Below, piece by piece: positions 1 to 9,166 of a stretch of 64,000 bases of DNA (position 1 is its first letter; each line of letters begins with the position of its first letter). A model generated the notes under the pieces. It did not search any database. It was given only the letters and a program-made list of their open reading frames with translations, and was not told the DNA's origin. Position numbers and translations under genes: made by a program. This stretch comes from Pseudomonas paraeruginosa PA7 (GTDB taxonomy: Bacteria; Pseudomonadota; Gammaproteobacteria; Pseudomonadales; Pseudomonadaceae): positions 3,786,001 through 3,850,000 of the forward strand of contig NC_009656.1 in the NCBI RefSeq assembly GCF_000017205.1. The letters are read 5' to 3'.

Positions 1-153
1 GAACGGCTGGTGGGTACGCGAGTCGACCGGCATGCTGGCGGTCAGCGACTCGTCGTCGAAGGCTTCGAAGCGGATGCCGAGCAGGTCGCCGATGCTGTTC
101 TTCTGCGAGGCGTTCAGTTGCTCCAGGTCGGGCGTTTGTCGCCAGAGGCTCAT
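1..153 (-). CDS. Hotdog-fold thioesterase, N-terminal part (cut by window edge)
   Basis: The first 51 codons are visible on the minus strand, starting at the ATG at 151-153 and running off the left edge. The protein begins MSLWRQTPDLEQLNASQKNS and continues to THQPF, just before where the family's catalytic HGG motif would be expected. This N-terminus resembles the YdiI/MenI-type acyl-CoA thioesterases of the hotdog fold, and gene order matches PA1618. Such enzymes hydrolyse acyl- or aroyl-CoA in the cytosol. It follows the acyl-CoA-ligase-like gene on the same strand after about 50 nt, so the two are probably co-transcribed. The catalytic part is outside the window, so the family call rests on the N-terminus and synteny. 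Confidence 0.75.
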   Translation of the reverse strand, partial: MSLWRQTPDLEQLNASQKNSIGDLLGIRFEAFDDESLTASMPVDSRTHQPF

Positions 154-205
154 GGGAATTCCTTGCGCAAGGGGGAAGCCCGGAGGGGCTTCCCGTCGGT
201 GGGAG

Positions 206-1873
206 TCATTCGTGCCAGAGCACGGCCTCGCGGCGTTCCACCCATTCGTGGAAGCGCGAGCCATAGGCACCTTCCACCATATTGCGCTTGATCTTCAAGG
301 TCGGCGTGAGGAAACCGTTGTCCACCGCCCAGGTTTCCTTGACCAGTACCAGGCCGACCAGCCGCTCGTGCTTGTCCAGCGCGCCGTTGACCTGTTCCAG
401 GTGCGCCCGCAGGCTGTTTTCCAGGACCCCGCGGGTGCCGTTGAGGGCCTCGCGCCGGCCGACCTCGGAAAGCACGCAAAGCCCCAGCGGCGCGCTGAGT
501 CCCTCGCCGACCACGCAGACCTGCTCGATACGGTCATGCACCGCCAGGCGGTTCTCGATCGGCGCCGGCGCCACGTACTTGCCCTTGCTGGTCTTGAAGA
601 TTTCCTTCATCCGCCCGGTCAGGCGCAGGTTGCCCTCGGCGTCCTGCTCGCCCTTGTCGCCGGTGCGCAGGAAGCCATCGGCGGTGAGCACTTCGGCGGT
701 CTTTTCCGGTTCCTTGTAGTAGCCGACCATGGTCGCGCCGCTGCGCACCTGCACCTCGCCCTCGTCGCTGATGCGCACCTCGACGCCGGGGCTGTTCTGG
801 CCGATCCAGCCGGTCTTCTGCCTGCCGGGCCGGCAGACATGGGAGTAGCCGCTGTTCTCGGTCATCCCGTAGACCTCGAGCACGTCCAGGCCCAGGCGGC
901 GATACCAGAGCAGCAGTGCCTCGGGTACCGGAGCCGCGCCGCACAGCGCATAGCGCACCGCATCCAGCCCCAGCCCGGCGAGCACCTTGCGGCCGACGAT
1001 GCGGCCGAGGATCGGCAGCTTCAGCAGGCGGTCGAGCTTCTGCGCCGGCATCTTCGAATACACCCCCATCTGGAACTTGGTCCAGATGCGCGGCACGCCG
1101 AACAGCAAGGTCGGCCGCGCACGCTTCATGTCCTCGAGGAAGGTATCCAGGCTGTCGGCGAAGAATACCGTGGTACCGCCGTAGAGCGAGCCCATCTCGA
1201 CGAACATCCGTTCCGCCACATGGCACAGCGGCAGGTACGAGAGCATGCGGTCGTCTTCGCGCGTGCCGAACAGCTCCACGCCGCGGCTGGCGGCGAAGGC
1301 GAAGCTGCTGAAGTTGTGCATCACCCCCTTGGGCACGCCGGTGGTACCGGAGGTGTAGATCAGGGTGGCGAGCTGGTCGGCGGCGGTCGGCGTGTCGCCT
1401 TCGAGCGGCGCGCAGGCCTGCAGGTCGCTCCACTGGCGGTCGAAACGCCCCTCCGGGTGCAACGGCATGGCCACGGTCGGTATGCCCTCGGGGATCCCGG
1501 GCGCCATCGCCGGCCAGTCGTCGAGCTTGCCGACGAAGACCACCGCCGACTCGGAATGCTCCAGCACCTGGCGCGCCGACTCGGCGGTGAGATTGGGATA
1601 GAGAGGGACGGAAACGTGACCGGCCATCCAGATCGCCAGATCGGTGACGATCCAGTGCGCGCAGTTCTTCGAGATTATCGCGATACGGCTCCCGGCGGGG
1701 AGATCCAGGCTGCGCAACCAGGCGGCTGCACGCCGCGCCTGGTCGCCCACTTCGCCCCAGCTCAGCTCCTCGACCCGGCCGCCGCCGATGGGCTGCACCA
1801 GGTAACGCCGTTGCGGGTGACGCTTTTCGCGCTCGAAGAAGACTTCGAGCGGCAGACGATTTGCAGTGACCAC
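206..1873 (-). CDS. AMP-binding acyl-CoA synthetase family protein
   Basis: This is a 555-residue ANL-superfamily adenylating enzyme, which would activate a carboxylic acid with ATP and CoA. Visible motifs are the P-loop-like YTSGTTGVPKGVMH, the YGMTENSG adenine-binding segment, the hinge GDKGEQDAEGNLRLTGRMKE, and a C-terminal lysine in LTPTLKIKRN. This layout resembles long-chain fatty acyl-CoA synthetases. An upstream in-frame ATG at 1910-1912 exists, but the GTG at 1871-1873 has a strong GGAGG six bases before it, so I chose GTG. A 24-bp palindrome lies 32 bp upstream and is a likely operator. The thioesterase gene follows on the same strand, pairing CoA activation with hydrolysis. The substrate is unknown; a fatty or branched acid is an inference from the family. 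Confidence 0.87.
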   Translation of the reverse strand: MVTANRLPLEVFFEREKRHPQRRYLVQPIGGGRVEELSWGEVGDQARRAAAWLRSLDLPAGSRIAIISKNCAHWIVTDLAIWMAGHVSVPLYPNLTAESARQVLEHSESAVVFVGKLDDWPAMAPGIPEGIPTVAMPLHPEGRFDRQWSDLQACAPLEGDTPTAADQLATLIYTSGTTGVPKGVMHNFSSFAFAASRGVELFGTREDDRMLSYLPLCHVAERMFVEMGSLYGGTTVFFADSLDTFLEDMKRARPTLLFGVPRIWTKFQMGVYSKMPAQKLDRLLKLPILGRIVGRKVLAGLGLDAVRYALCGAAPVPEALLLWYRRLGLDVLEVYGMTENSGYSHVCRPGRQKTGWIGQNSPGVEVRISDEGEVQVRSGATMVGYYKEPEKTAEVLTADGFLRTGDKGEQDAEGNLRLTGRMKEIFKTSKGKYVAPAPIENRLAVHDRIEQVCVVGEGLSAPLGLCVLSEVGRREALNGTRGVLENSLRAHLEQVNGALDKHERLVGLVLVKETWAVDNGFLTPTLKIKRNMVEGAYGSRFHEWVERREAVLWHE

Positions 1874-1904
1874 GTACCGCCTCCGTTGTTGTTGTTCTGG
1901 GAGA

Positions 1905-1928
1905 TCGACCAAGCACTTGCTTGGTCGA
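1905..1928. promoter_or_regulatory. 24-bp palindrome, probable TetR-type operator
   Basis: A perfect inverted repeat with 11-bp arms (TCGACCAAGCA) and a 2-bp CT centre lies 32 bp upstream of the GTG start of the acyl-CoA ligase gene. ACCAAGC...GCTTGGT half-sites are typical of TetR-family repressors that sense acyl-CoAs. No such regulator is encoded beside it, so the regulator would act from elsewhere. Operator function is inferred from symmetry and position only. Confidence 0.6.
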
Positions 1929-1999
1929 ATATTCCATCACAGCCAACCGCAGGCAAGCCGGGAAATGTTTCGGTTTGTAGTCGTTGCGCCAGGCGCTTC

Positions 2000-2464
2000 C
2001 TAGCCGTGCCGCGGGTGATGCAGCGAGACCAGGCTCATCAGCCCGGCGGCGGCGAAGTCGCCTTCCAGCTCGGCCAGCGAGGCGGTGCTCATCGGCAACG
2101 GGTCGCGCCGGTTGCCATGCACCAGCAGGCCGCCCAGCGCCCCGACCAGGGGCTGGTGGCTGACCAGCAGGAGATTGCGCTCGCTGCGCTCGTCGAGGAA
2201 ACCGAGCACCTCGCGCGGATCGTCGTCGGGCGTCAGCCAAGGCGCGGTGCCCACCGGTTCGACCAGGCCCAGCGCCTCGCGCACCAGCTCGGCGGTCTGC
2301 TGGGCGCGCACATAGGGGCTGGCGAGGATCCCGTCGAGCGCCACGCCGGCCAGCCGCGCGGCGCTCTGCAGCACCTCCTTGCGTCCCTGGGCGGTGAGCC
2401 GCCGCTCGGCATCGCGGCTGGCGTGCGGCTCGGCCTCGCCATGGCGCAGCAGCCAGAGCCTCAC
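2000..2464 (-). CDS. sixA: Phosphohistidine phosphatase SixA
   Basis: This 154-residue histidine-phosphatase-superfamily protein starts MRLWLLRHGEAEPHAS, with the catalytic RHG motif at residues 7-9. A second conserved stretch, ASPYVRAQQTAE, carries the arginine of the phosphate pocket, and a later histidine lies in LLVSHQPLVG. SixA proteins remove phosphate from histidine phosphotransfer domains, in E. coli acting on ArcB or on the nitrogen phosphotransferase system. Length matches the family (about 160). Its ATG overlaps the stop of the upstream DUF4389 gene by 4 nt, so translation is probably coupled. The family call is firm; the phosphoprotein target in this host is not visible from sequence. 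Confidence 0.9.
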   Translation of the reverse strand: MRLWLLRHGEAEPHASRDAERRLTAQGRKEVLQSAARLAGVALDGILASPYVRAQQTAELVREALGLVEPVGTAPWLTPDDDPREVLGFLDERSERNLLLVSHQPLVGALGGLLVHGNRRDPLPMSTASLAELEGDFAAAGLMSLVSLHHPRHG

Positions 2465-2802
2465 AGTTTCGGCTCTTCGTCACGCGCCGGATGGGCTGCG
2501 GGCGGCACGCTATGGGCGGCCTCGCCTTCGGCCGGGCGCGCGGCCGGCCAGTCGGCGAACGGCCAGGGCTTCTCGTCGCTATGGAAGGTACCGAAACGGC
2601 CGATCTGCGCCAGGTACTGGCTGAGGCTGTCGCCGAAGGCCATCAGGCTGCCGTTGGGTGCGCCGTAGATCAGGCGATAGACCAGCTGGATCACTACCAC
2701 AGCCCCGAGGAGCAGTTCGGCGACCTGCCAGATCAGGACGAACAGCAGCATCCAGAGGATGCGGATGGCGATGGACTCGCGCGCTTGCGGATCTGCGGAC
2801 AT
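2461..2802 (-). CDS. DUF4389 membrane protein
   Basis: A 113-residue protein with a hydrophobic stretch at about residues 13-45 (ILWMLLFVLIWQVAELLLGA and following), long enough for one or two membrane spans. A soluble, proline- and acid-rich tail follows. The motif YRLIYGAPNGSLMAFGDSLS is characteristic of DUF4389 proteins. It lies between gpsA and sixA with short spacing upstream (13 nt) and a 4-nt overlap downstream, so all three likely form one operon. No function is established for the family. Confidence 0.8.
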   Translation of the reverse strand: MSADPQARESIAIRILWMLLFVLIWQVAELLLGAVVVIQLVYRLIYGAPNGSLMAFGDSLSQYLAQIGRFGTFHSDEKPWPFADWPAARPAEGEAAHSVPPAAHPARDEEPKL

Positions 2803-2815
2803 GGCGGTCTCCTCG

Positions 2816-3838
2816 TCAGAAGCCGGTGGTGGGAATGAAGTCGACGTCGGTCTTCGGCTCGCCGCGCATCAGCAGCTGGATGACCTGCGCCAGGGTGCGC
2901 CCCTCGAAGAGGATCGCATGGAGACCGGCGACCAGCGGCATGTACACCTGCATCTCGTCGGACTTTTCCTTGAGAACCCTGAGCGTGTTCACCCCTTCGG
3001 CGGTCTCGCCCAGGCGCGATACCGCCTGCTCCAGGCTGAGCCCCTCGCCGAGGGCGTGGCCGACCTGATAGTTGCGGCTCTTCGGCGAGGAACAGGTGAC
3101 GATCAGGTCGCCGACGCCGGCCAGGCCGAGGAAGGTCATCGGGTTGGCGCCGAGCTTGACGGCGAACCGGGTCATTTCCGCCAGGGCGCGGGTGATCAGC
3201 ATGCTGCGGGTGTTCTCGCCCATGTCCATCGCCGCGGCCAGGCCGGCCATGATCGCGTAGACGTTCTTCAACGCGCCGCCCAGCTCGACGCCGAAACGGT
3301 CGCGGCTGGCGTAGACACGGAAGGTGCGGCCGTGCAGGGCCGCCTGCACGCGGGCACAGAGCTCGTCGTCCTCGCTGGCGACCACCGTGGCGGTCAGCTC
3401 GTGCTCGGCGATCTCGCGCGCCAGGTTCGGCCCGGATATCACCCCGATCCGCGCCTGCGGGGCGATTTCCTCGAGAATCTCGCTCATCAGCTTGAAGGTG
3501 TGCGCCTCGATGCCCTTGGTCAGGCTCACCAGCAGTTTGTCCGTCAGCGCCAGCTGATGTGGCTGCAGGACTTTGCGCAAGGCACTGGAAGGCAAGGCGA
3601 CGAAAATCAGCTGGCAGTCGGCCAGGGTGCGTTCCAGGTCGGTCACCGGCTCCACGCCGGGATGCACCTTGACCCCTTTCAGGTACCGCGGATTCTCGCG
3701 CCGGCTGCGGATCGCCTCGGCCTGCTCCGGGTCGCGCATCCACTGGCGCACGGCCTGGCCGTTCTCGGCCAGCAGGTTGGCGATGGCGGTGCCGAAACTG
3801 CCGCCGCCGAGCACGGCAATCGGTTGCTGCTCTGTCAT
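2816..3838 (-). CDS. gpsA: Glycerol-3-phosphate dehydrogenase [NAD(P)+]
   Basis: This 340-residue cytosolic enzyme reduces dihydroxyacetone phosphate to sn-glycerol 3-phosphate, the backbone for phospholipids. The N-terminal dinucleotide-binding motif is [19 protein letters not shown]. The NAD-domain element SLTKGIE and the substrate-domain motif [10 protein letters not shown], with the catalytic lysine, are both present, as is [19 protein letters not shown]. Length fits the bacterial GpsA family. It heads a minus-strand group with the DUF4389 and sixA genes, and its 5' side faces the TonB-receptor operon across about 150 bp. Confidence 0.97.
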   Translation of the reverse strand: MTEQQPIAVLGGGSFGTAIANLLAENGQAVRQWMRDPEQAEAIRSRRENPRYLKGVKVHPGVEPVTDLERTLADCQLIFVALPSSALRKVLQPHQLALTDKLLVSLTKGIEAHTFKLMSEILEEIAPQARIGVISGPNLAREIAEHELTATVVASEDDELCARVQAALHGRTFRVYASRDRFGVELGGALKNVYAIMAGLAAAMDMGENTRSMLITRALAEMTRFAVKLGANPMTFLGLAGVGDLIVTCSSPKSRNYQVGHALGEGLSLEQAVSRLGETAEGVNTLRVLKEKSDEMQVYMPLVAGLHAILFEGRTLAQVIQLLMRGEPKTDVDFIPTTGF

Positions 3839-3987
3839 GATTCATCCATTTCTGGCCGCCACGCGGCAATCACGCCATTATACGGTCGGCCAGCCAGCCG
3901 ACCAGTCTTGACGCTGGCGCTGGCAAAAGCCCGCGCCTCGTTTACCATGCCCGGGCCGACAATACCTACCGAGAACAAGGTCGTTCC

Positions 3988-6096
3988 GTGCCCATCGCTT
4001 CGCGTGCTCCCGTTCCCCTGACCCTGGTCGCCTTGCTGTTCGGCGGCAAGGCGCTGGCCGCCGACCTGTTCAACGACCCCAGCGGCGTTCCCGAGGTATT
4101 GACCGCGACGCGGCTGAAACAGTCCCCGGCGGAAGTACCCGGCAGCATCAGCGTGCTCGACCGCGAGCTGATCGTCGCCAGCGGCGCCCGCGACATCCCG
4201 GAGCTGATGCGCCTGGTGCCGGGCATGATGGTCGGCTACCTGTCGGGCAACCAGCCGACGGTCAACTACCACGGTACCAGCATGTCCGGCGCCCGCCGCC
4301 TGCAGGTTTTGATCGACGGCCGCTCGGTGTACCGTCCGGGCCTGGCCAGCGTCGACTGGAGCGACTTGCCGGTGGCGCTGGAGGATATCGAGCGGATCGA
4401 GGTGTTCCGCGGGCCGAACACCGTCAGCTACGGCGCCAACGCGCTGATGGGAGTGATCAACATCATCACCCGCGCGCCCGGCGAGTCGCCCGGCACGCGC
4501 CTGAAGTACACCGCCGGCCAGCGCGGCATCCGCGACTGGTACGCCAGCCAGAGCATCGCCCTGGAGGACAGCGATTTCCGCCTGTCGCTGTCCGGCCAGG
4601 AAGACGACGGCTTCGATCACGCCCACGACGGCCAGTCCCTGCGCGACGGCCGCCGGCTCAGCCGCTTCAACCTCAACGCCAGCCACAGCCTGGCACCGAA
4701 CCAGAGCCTGGAGTGGCAACTGGCGGCCAAGGAAGGTTCGAACCAGCATCCCTATGCCTACCACTCGCCGTTCCCCCGGGTTCCCGACAACGTCGACAAT
4801 TCCGACACCCTGGCCCACGACTACGCCGGCTCGCTGCGCTGGAACGTCGATCTCGACCCGCGCCACAGCTTCTATATACAAGGCTACGCGCAGCACTGGG
4901 AACGCCAGCAGGAGTGGAACGCCTGCGAGGCGGCCATCGCCTTCAGCCCCGAACTGGCCCGGCTCTGGGAACTGAATCCGGGTTACCTGCGGCAGTTCGG
5001 CGACGACCCCTCGCGACTGCCGCCCGGCAGCGCCGAGGAGCAGCGACTGGCGACGAAAGTCCTCGAGCAGTTGAACAGTGGCGGTCTGCAACCGGTCTGC
5101 GGCCGCGTCGACCGGAACATCCGCGAGAGCCGCTATGACCTGGAGCTGCAGGACACCCTCAGCCTCGGCGACAACCTGCGCCTGCTCAACGGCCTGAGCT
5201 ACCGCTACGACCAGGCGCGCTCCGAGACCTTTTATGGCGGCAAGGTCAGCAGCCAGATCTGGCGCCTGTTCAGTCAGGTCGAGTGGCACGCCGGCGAGCA
5301 TTGGCTGCTGCAGGGCGGCGGCATGCTCGAGGACGTCCAGGGCTCAGGCAGCTCGTTCAGCCCCAGGCTGGCCGTCAACTACCTGATCAACCCGCAGCAC
5401 AGCCTGCGCGCGGTGTACTCGGAGGCGGTGCGTTCGCCGGGGATGTACGAGAACGACGTGGACTGGCGCTACCGGGTCCGCCACCTGACCCCCGCCCCCT
5501 ACGGACAGAGCGAAGCCTACTATTTCGCCAGTGCGCACGGCCCCGGCGACCTAGGCAAGGAGCATACCCGCTCGCGGGAGCTGGGCTACAACGGCTTCTT
5601 CCGCGAAGCCGGGGTGGCCGTGGACGTACGCCTGTTCCACGAGGAGATCACCGGTCTCATCAGCGATCCGCTGAGCGTGGTCGACTTCAGCCCGGACAAC
5701 GGCGACCGCATCCGCTTCGCCGGCGCCGAAGGCCAGCTGGACTGGCGCCTGGGCCTGCGCGACCGCCTGCGCGCCACCTATGCCTACCTCGACTACGACG
5801 CCACCAGCCGCTACGACCGACGCCTGACCGCACGCCACGGCGGCTCTGCCGGCTGGATGCGCGATTGGGGACGGGGCTGGTCCAGCGCCCTTTTCTACTA
5901 CGGCGACGACTCGTTGAACGGTCACCGCTTCGAACGCATCGACCTGCGCCTGGCCAAGCGCATCCCCCTGGGCAAGGCTGCCCTGGAACTGTCCGGAGTG
6001 CTGCAGCAGCGCCTCGACGACGAACCGCTGACCCTCCCCGACAACCGCTACGACAGCCGCCACCTGCTCTATTTCAGCGCCGAGGTGACGTTCTAG
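3988..6096 (+). CDS. TonB-dependent outer-membrane receptor
   Basis: A 702-residue outer-membrane receptor that begins at a GTG codon with AAGG seven bases upstream. Residues 1 to about 22 form a signal peptide ending GKALAA. The plug domain follows (VLTATRLKQSPAEVPGSISV, then IERIEVFRGPNTVSYGANAL), and the rest is a beta-barrel ending in aromatic YFSAEVTF, as expected for BAM substrates. TonB receptors import siderophores, cobalamin, copper chelates or sugars using the proton motive force. No STN signalling domain is visible. The stop codon is immediately followed by the ATG of a periplasmic binding-protein gene, and then a hybrid kinase gene, suggesting a receptor linked to signalling. The ligand is unknown. 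Confidence 0.9.
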   Translation: MPIASRAPVPLTLVALLFGGKALAADLFNDPSGVPEVLTATRLKQSPAEVPGSISVLDRELIVASGARDIPELMRLVPGMMVGYLSGNQPTVNYHGTSMSGARRLQVLIDGRSVYRPGLASVDWSDLPVALEDIERIEVFRGPNTVSYGANALMGVINIITRAPGESPGTRLKYTAGQRGIRDWYASQSIALEDSDFRLSLSGQEDDGFDHAHDGQSLRDGRRLSRFNLNASHSLAPNQSLEWQLAAKEGSNQHPYAYHSPFPRVPDNVDNSDTLAHDYAGSLRWNVDLDPRHSFYIQGYAQHWERQQEWNACEAAIAFSPELARLWELNPGYLRQFGDDPSRLPPGSAEEQRLATKVLEQLNSGGLQPVCGRVDRNIRESRYDLELQDTLSLGDNLRLLNGLSYRYDQARSETFYGGKVSSQIWRLFSQVEWHAGEHWLLQGGGMLEDVQGSGSSFSPRLAVNYLINPQHSLRAVYSEAVRSPGMYENDVDWRYRVRHLTPAPYGQSEAYYFASAHGPGDLGKEHTRSRELGYNGFFREAGVAVDVRLFHEEITGLISDPLSVVDFSPDNGDRIRFAGAEGQLDWRLGLRDRLRATYAYLDYDATSRYDRRLTARHGGSAGWMRDWGRGWSSALFYYGDDSLNGHRFERIDLRLAKRIPLGKAALELSGVLQQRLDDEPLTLPDNRYDSRHLLYFSAEVTF

Positions 6097-7026
6097 ATGC
6101 GGCGCCTCCGTCATCCCCGCCGGCTGCTCTCGATTCTGCTCGTGCTCCTGCTCTGCGCTTTCACCCACGCCAGCGAGGCGGCACAGCTGATCCTCGTCAG
6201 CGCCAACCAGGGTGCCGCGCTGGGCGCCTTTCGCGACGCCCTGGCGCAGCGCCGGCCGCAGGACCGGGTCGAACTGCGCACGCCGGCCGCCTTGCCGGAC
6301 GGCAGCGCCTTCGCCAGCGACACCCGCCTGCTCCTGCTCGGCCCGGAAGCGCTGGCCTGGCGCCTGCGCCAGCGGCAGGCGCCGCCGACCCTGGCCTTGC
6401 TGCTCAGCCGGGTCGACGGCCAACGCCTGCTGCCCGCAGCCAACGACCGTCGCGGGCACAGCGTGGAGGGCCTCTGCGTACTCTGGAGCGATCCGCCGGC
6501 GGCGCGCCAGCTGCGCCTGGCGCGCCTGATCCTGCCGGGCATACAGCGCATCGGCGTGCTCTACGGCAAGGACAGCGAGTTTCTTCTCGAAGAGCTCAGG
6601 CGCGAGGCGCGCAGCCAGGGCCTGCAACTGTTCGTCGCCAGCAGCAGCGGCAACGACGATCCTCGCCCGCTGCAGTTCCTCCTCGGCAATAGTGACCTGC
6701 TGCTCGGCATCGACGACAAACAGCTGTACAACTCGCAGAGCATCAAGAGCCTGCTGCTCGGCAGCTATGCCAAGAATCGCGCGCTGCTCGGCCCCACGGC
6801 CGCGTTCGTCAAGGCCGGCAGCCTGGCGAGCAGCTACAGCGACCAGGAGGACTGGCTGGACACCCTCGACGAACTGCTCGGCCAGCCCCCCCGACGCTGG
6901 CCTCCCAGCCTCTACCCCGGGCACTTCAAGGTGCTCGGCAATCGGCAGGTCGCCCGCTCCCTGGGCATCGATCTGGCCAGCGACGCCGAACTGGGCCGGC
7001 GCCTCGCCGAAGGAGAAGAACCATGA
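6097..7026 (+). CDS. Periplasmic substrate-binding-like protein
   Basis: A 309-residue exported protein with an arginine-rich N-terminus and a hydrophobic core (LLSILLVLLLCAFTHASEA) typical of a signal peptide. The mature part resembles the ABC-type substrate-binding (ABC_sub_bind) fold, for example IGVLYGKDSEFLLEELRREA and the C-terminal PGHFKVLGNRQVARSLGIDL. No ABC permease or ATPase gene is nearby. It starts directly after the receptor stop and overlaps the hybrid kinase start by 4 nt (ATGA at 7023-7026). It is therefore more likely to present a ligand to the kinase's periplasmic domain than to feed a transporter. That role is inference from context. Confidence 0.75.
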   Translation: MRRLRHPRRLLSILLVLLLCAFTHASEAAQLILVSANQGAALGAFRDALAQRRPQDRVELRTPAALPDGSAFASDTRLLLLGPEALAWRLRQRQAPPTLALLLSRVDGQRLLPAANDRRGHSVEGLCVLWSDPPAARQLRLARLILPGIQRIGVLYGKDSEFLLEELRREARSQGLQLFVASSSGNDDPRPLQFLLGNSDLLLGIDDKQLYNSQSIKSLLLGSYAKNRALLGPTAAFVKAGSLASSYSDQEDWLDTLDELLGQPPRRWPPSLYPGHFKVLGNRQVARSLGIDLASDAELGRRLAEGEEP

Positions 7027-8978
7027 GCCAGCGCCACGGCTGGGACATCCGTACCCGCATGCTGGCGATCAGCCTGGGGCCGGCACTGCTGCTGACCCTG
7101 TTGCTCACCGCCTACTTCACCTACTCGCGCCTGCAGGACCTGCGCCAGGAACTGACCCATACCGGCCAGTTGATCGCCGACCAGCTGGCGCCTGCCGCCG
7201 AGTACGGCGTGATCGCCGGCAACACACCGGTCCTGCAGAAGCTCCTGCAGGCTACCCTCGACACCCCGCATGTGCGCTTCATCGAGGTGCGCGACCGCAA
7301 CGACAACATCCTCGTGTATGTCGAGCAGTTGCCCGGCGCACTGCAGAACGCCGCGCCGATCGACATCTTCCATTCGACCATCCAGCGCCAGCGCATCGCC
7401 CTGGCCAGCGATCCGCTGCTGGACAGCGCCAACGACGGTGACGGCCTGCCGGGCGAAGACTACCTGGGCCGGGTGGTGGTCGGGATGTCCAACGACGCCT
7501 TCAGCCAGCGCCAGCAGGAAATCCTTCTCAAGGCCGGCCTGCTCGCCGCCTTCGCCCTGATCCTCACCTTCCTCGTCGCCCGTCGCCTGGCGCAGCGTCT
7601 GTCGGCGCCGATCAGCACCATGGGCCAGGCGGTGGAGGCGATCCAGAGCGGCGACTACAAGACCAGCCTGCCGATCCTCGACGACGGCGAGATCGGCGAC
7701 CTGGCGCGCCACATCAACAACCTCGCCAGCGGGCTGGACCGCGCCAGCCGGGAGCAGGAGCAGGCGATCGGCCAGTTGATCAGCGCCCGCGAGGAGGCGG
7801 AGCAGGCGAACCGGGCGAAATCCGACTTCCTGGCGATGATGAGCCATGAACTGCGCACCCCGATGAACGGCGTGCTGGGCATGCTGCAACTGCTGGAAAC
7901 CACCGAGCAGACTCGCGAACAGGCGGAATACACCGCGCTGGCCACCGAGTCCACCGAGCATCTGCTGAAGGTCATCAACGACATCCTCGATTTTTCCCGC
8001 ATCGAACGCGGCGCCCTGGAACTGGAATGCATCCCCTTCAACCTGCTGGAACTGGTGCAGGGCTCGGCCCTGGTGTTCCAGCACAGCGCCCAGCAACGAG
8101 GCCTGGCCCTGGAGCTGCAGATCCAGGCCGGCCTGGAGCATCTGGAGGTGCGCGGCGACCCGACCCGGATCCGACAGATCCTGGTGAATCTGCTGGGCAA
8201 TGCGCTGAAATTCACCGAGGAAGGCTCCATCCACCTCAGCCTGGAATGGCAGGCTCTGGATCACGAGGTGCTGTGGCTGACCTGCGCGGTGCACGACAGC
8301 GGCATCGGCATTTCGCCGGAACGCCTGGAACACATGTTCGACGCGTTCCAGCAGGCCGACTCCTCGATCTCCCGCCGCTACGGCGGCACCGGCCTCGGCC
8401 TGGCCATCGCCCGGACCCTGGCGGAGCGGATGGGCGGCACCCTGCAGGCGCAAAGCAAGGAAGGCTGCGGCTCGACCTTCACCCTGGAGATCCCGTTGCC
8501 CTTCCAGCAGTCCCTGCCGCACCCGCAGCAGGCCAGCGGTGGCGCCAGCCCGGTCGCCGCCGGTCAGGAAATCCTCCTGGTGGAGGACAATCCGGTGAAT
8601 CAGACAGTCATAGAAGCCATGTTGCGCAGCCTCGGCTATCGCGTCACCCTGGTCGCCGACGGCATCCAGGCGGTGCGCCACGCCGAACGCCAGCAGTACG
8701 ACGCGATCCTGATGGACTGCCGGCTGCCGGTGCTGGATGGCTATGCGGCGACGCGCGAGATCAGGGCCCAGGAAAACGGCCGCCAGGTACCGATCATCGC
8801 GTTGACCGCCAACGCCCTGCAGGGCGATCGGGAGAACTGCCTGCACGCGGGAATGAACGATTACCTGGCCAAACCATTCAAACGGGCGGAATTGCAACGC
8901 ATACTGCAACGCTGGATCGGCTCGCAGCCGGACCTCTCCAGGGCATCGAACGCCAGCGGAGGGGCGGAGCCGGACTGA
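7023..8978 (+). CDS. Hybrid sensor histidine kinase (PA1611-type)
   Basis: A 651-residue inner-membrane kinase. Membrane spans lie at about residues 12-34 and 168-187 and bracket a periplasmic domain. HAMP follows (about 188-245), then a HisKA domain with the phospho-accepting histidine at 275 (MMSHELRTPMNG), an HATPase domain (N box ILVNLLGNALKF, G boxes DSGIGI and GGTGLGLAIA) and a receiver domain with Asp565 (AILMDCRLPVLDG). There is no Hpt domain. Size, order and Asp565 match PA1611 of P. aeruginosa, which is reported to bind RetS and so favour GacS signalling and the chronic-infection lifestyle. It is the third gene of the receptor/binding-protein operon, which suggests a ligand input. 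Confidence 0.93.
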   Translation: MSQRHGWDIRTRMLAISLGPALLLTLLLTAYFTYSRLQDLRQELTHTGQLIADQLAPAAEYGVIAGNTPVLQKLLQATLDTPHVRFIEVRDRNDNILVYVEQLPGALQNAAPIDIFHSTIQRQRIALASDPLLDSANDGDGLPGEDYLGRVVVGMSNDAFSQRQQEILLKAGLLAAFALILTFLVARRLAQRLSAPISTMGQAVEAIQSGDYKTSLPILDDGEIGDLARHINNLASGLDRASREQEQAIGQLISAREEAEQANRAKSDFLAMMSHELRTPMNGVLGMLQLLETTEQTREQAEYTALATESTEHLLKVINDILDFSRIERGALELECIPFNLLELVQGSALVFQHSAQQRGLALELQIQAGLEHLEVRGDPTRIRQILVNLLGNALKFTEEGSIHLSLEWQALDHEVLWLTCAVHDSGIGISPERLEHMFDAFQQADSSISRRYGGTGLGLAIARTLAERMGGTLQAQSKEGCGSTFTLEIPLPFQQSLPHPQQASGGASPVAAGQEILLVEDNPVNQTVIEAMLRSLGYRVTLVADGIQAVRHAERQQYDAILMDCRLPVLDGYAATREIRAQENGRQVPIIALTANALQGDRENCLHAGMNDYLAKPFKRAELQRILQRWIGSQPDLSRASNASGGAEPD

Positions 8979-9013
8979 TCTGCGACAAGGGCGGCAAGCG
9001 GACGCGGGAATAA

Positions 9014-9030
9014 AGTGAACATCTGTTCGC
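9014..9030. promoter_or_regulatory. Candidate DesT operator upstream of fabAB
   Basis: The element AGTGAACATCTGTTCGC contains the perfect inverted repeat GAACA-TC-TGTTC about 137 bp upstream of fabA. DesT, a TetR repressor that senses the unsaturated/saturated acyl-CoA balance, is known to bind an AGTGAAC-type palindrome at desCB and more weakly at fabAB. The match is from memory of that site, so the regulator assignment is an inference. Confidence 0.5.
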
Positions 9031-9166
9031 CGGACACTGTGACTTTCACCGCAACGCAACAGTCTATGACTAGGCTGCCGCCCCGACGCCGATACAATAA
9101 CCCGGCGCGACGGCCGCTGGACGAACCGCCACAACCCTGCAGTTCAGGGATTTTTGAGGAGCTCGC

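Noticed and set aside
32..2668. 878-codon open frame antisense to the acyl-CoA ligase and sixA genes
   Set aside because: High-GC mirror frame: low-complexity Arg/Ala/Gln/His composition, no family motif, and real genes on the other strand.
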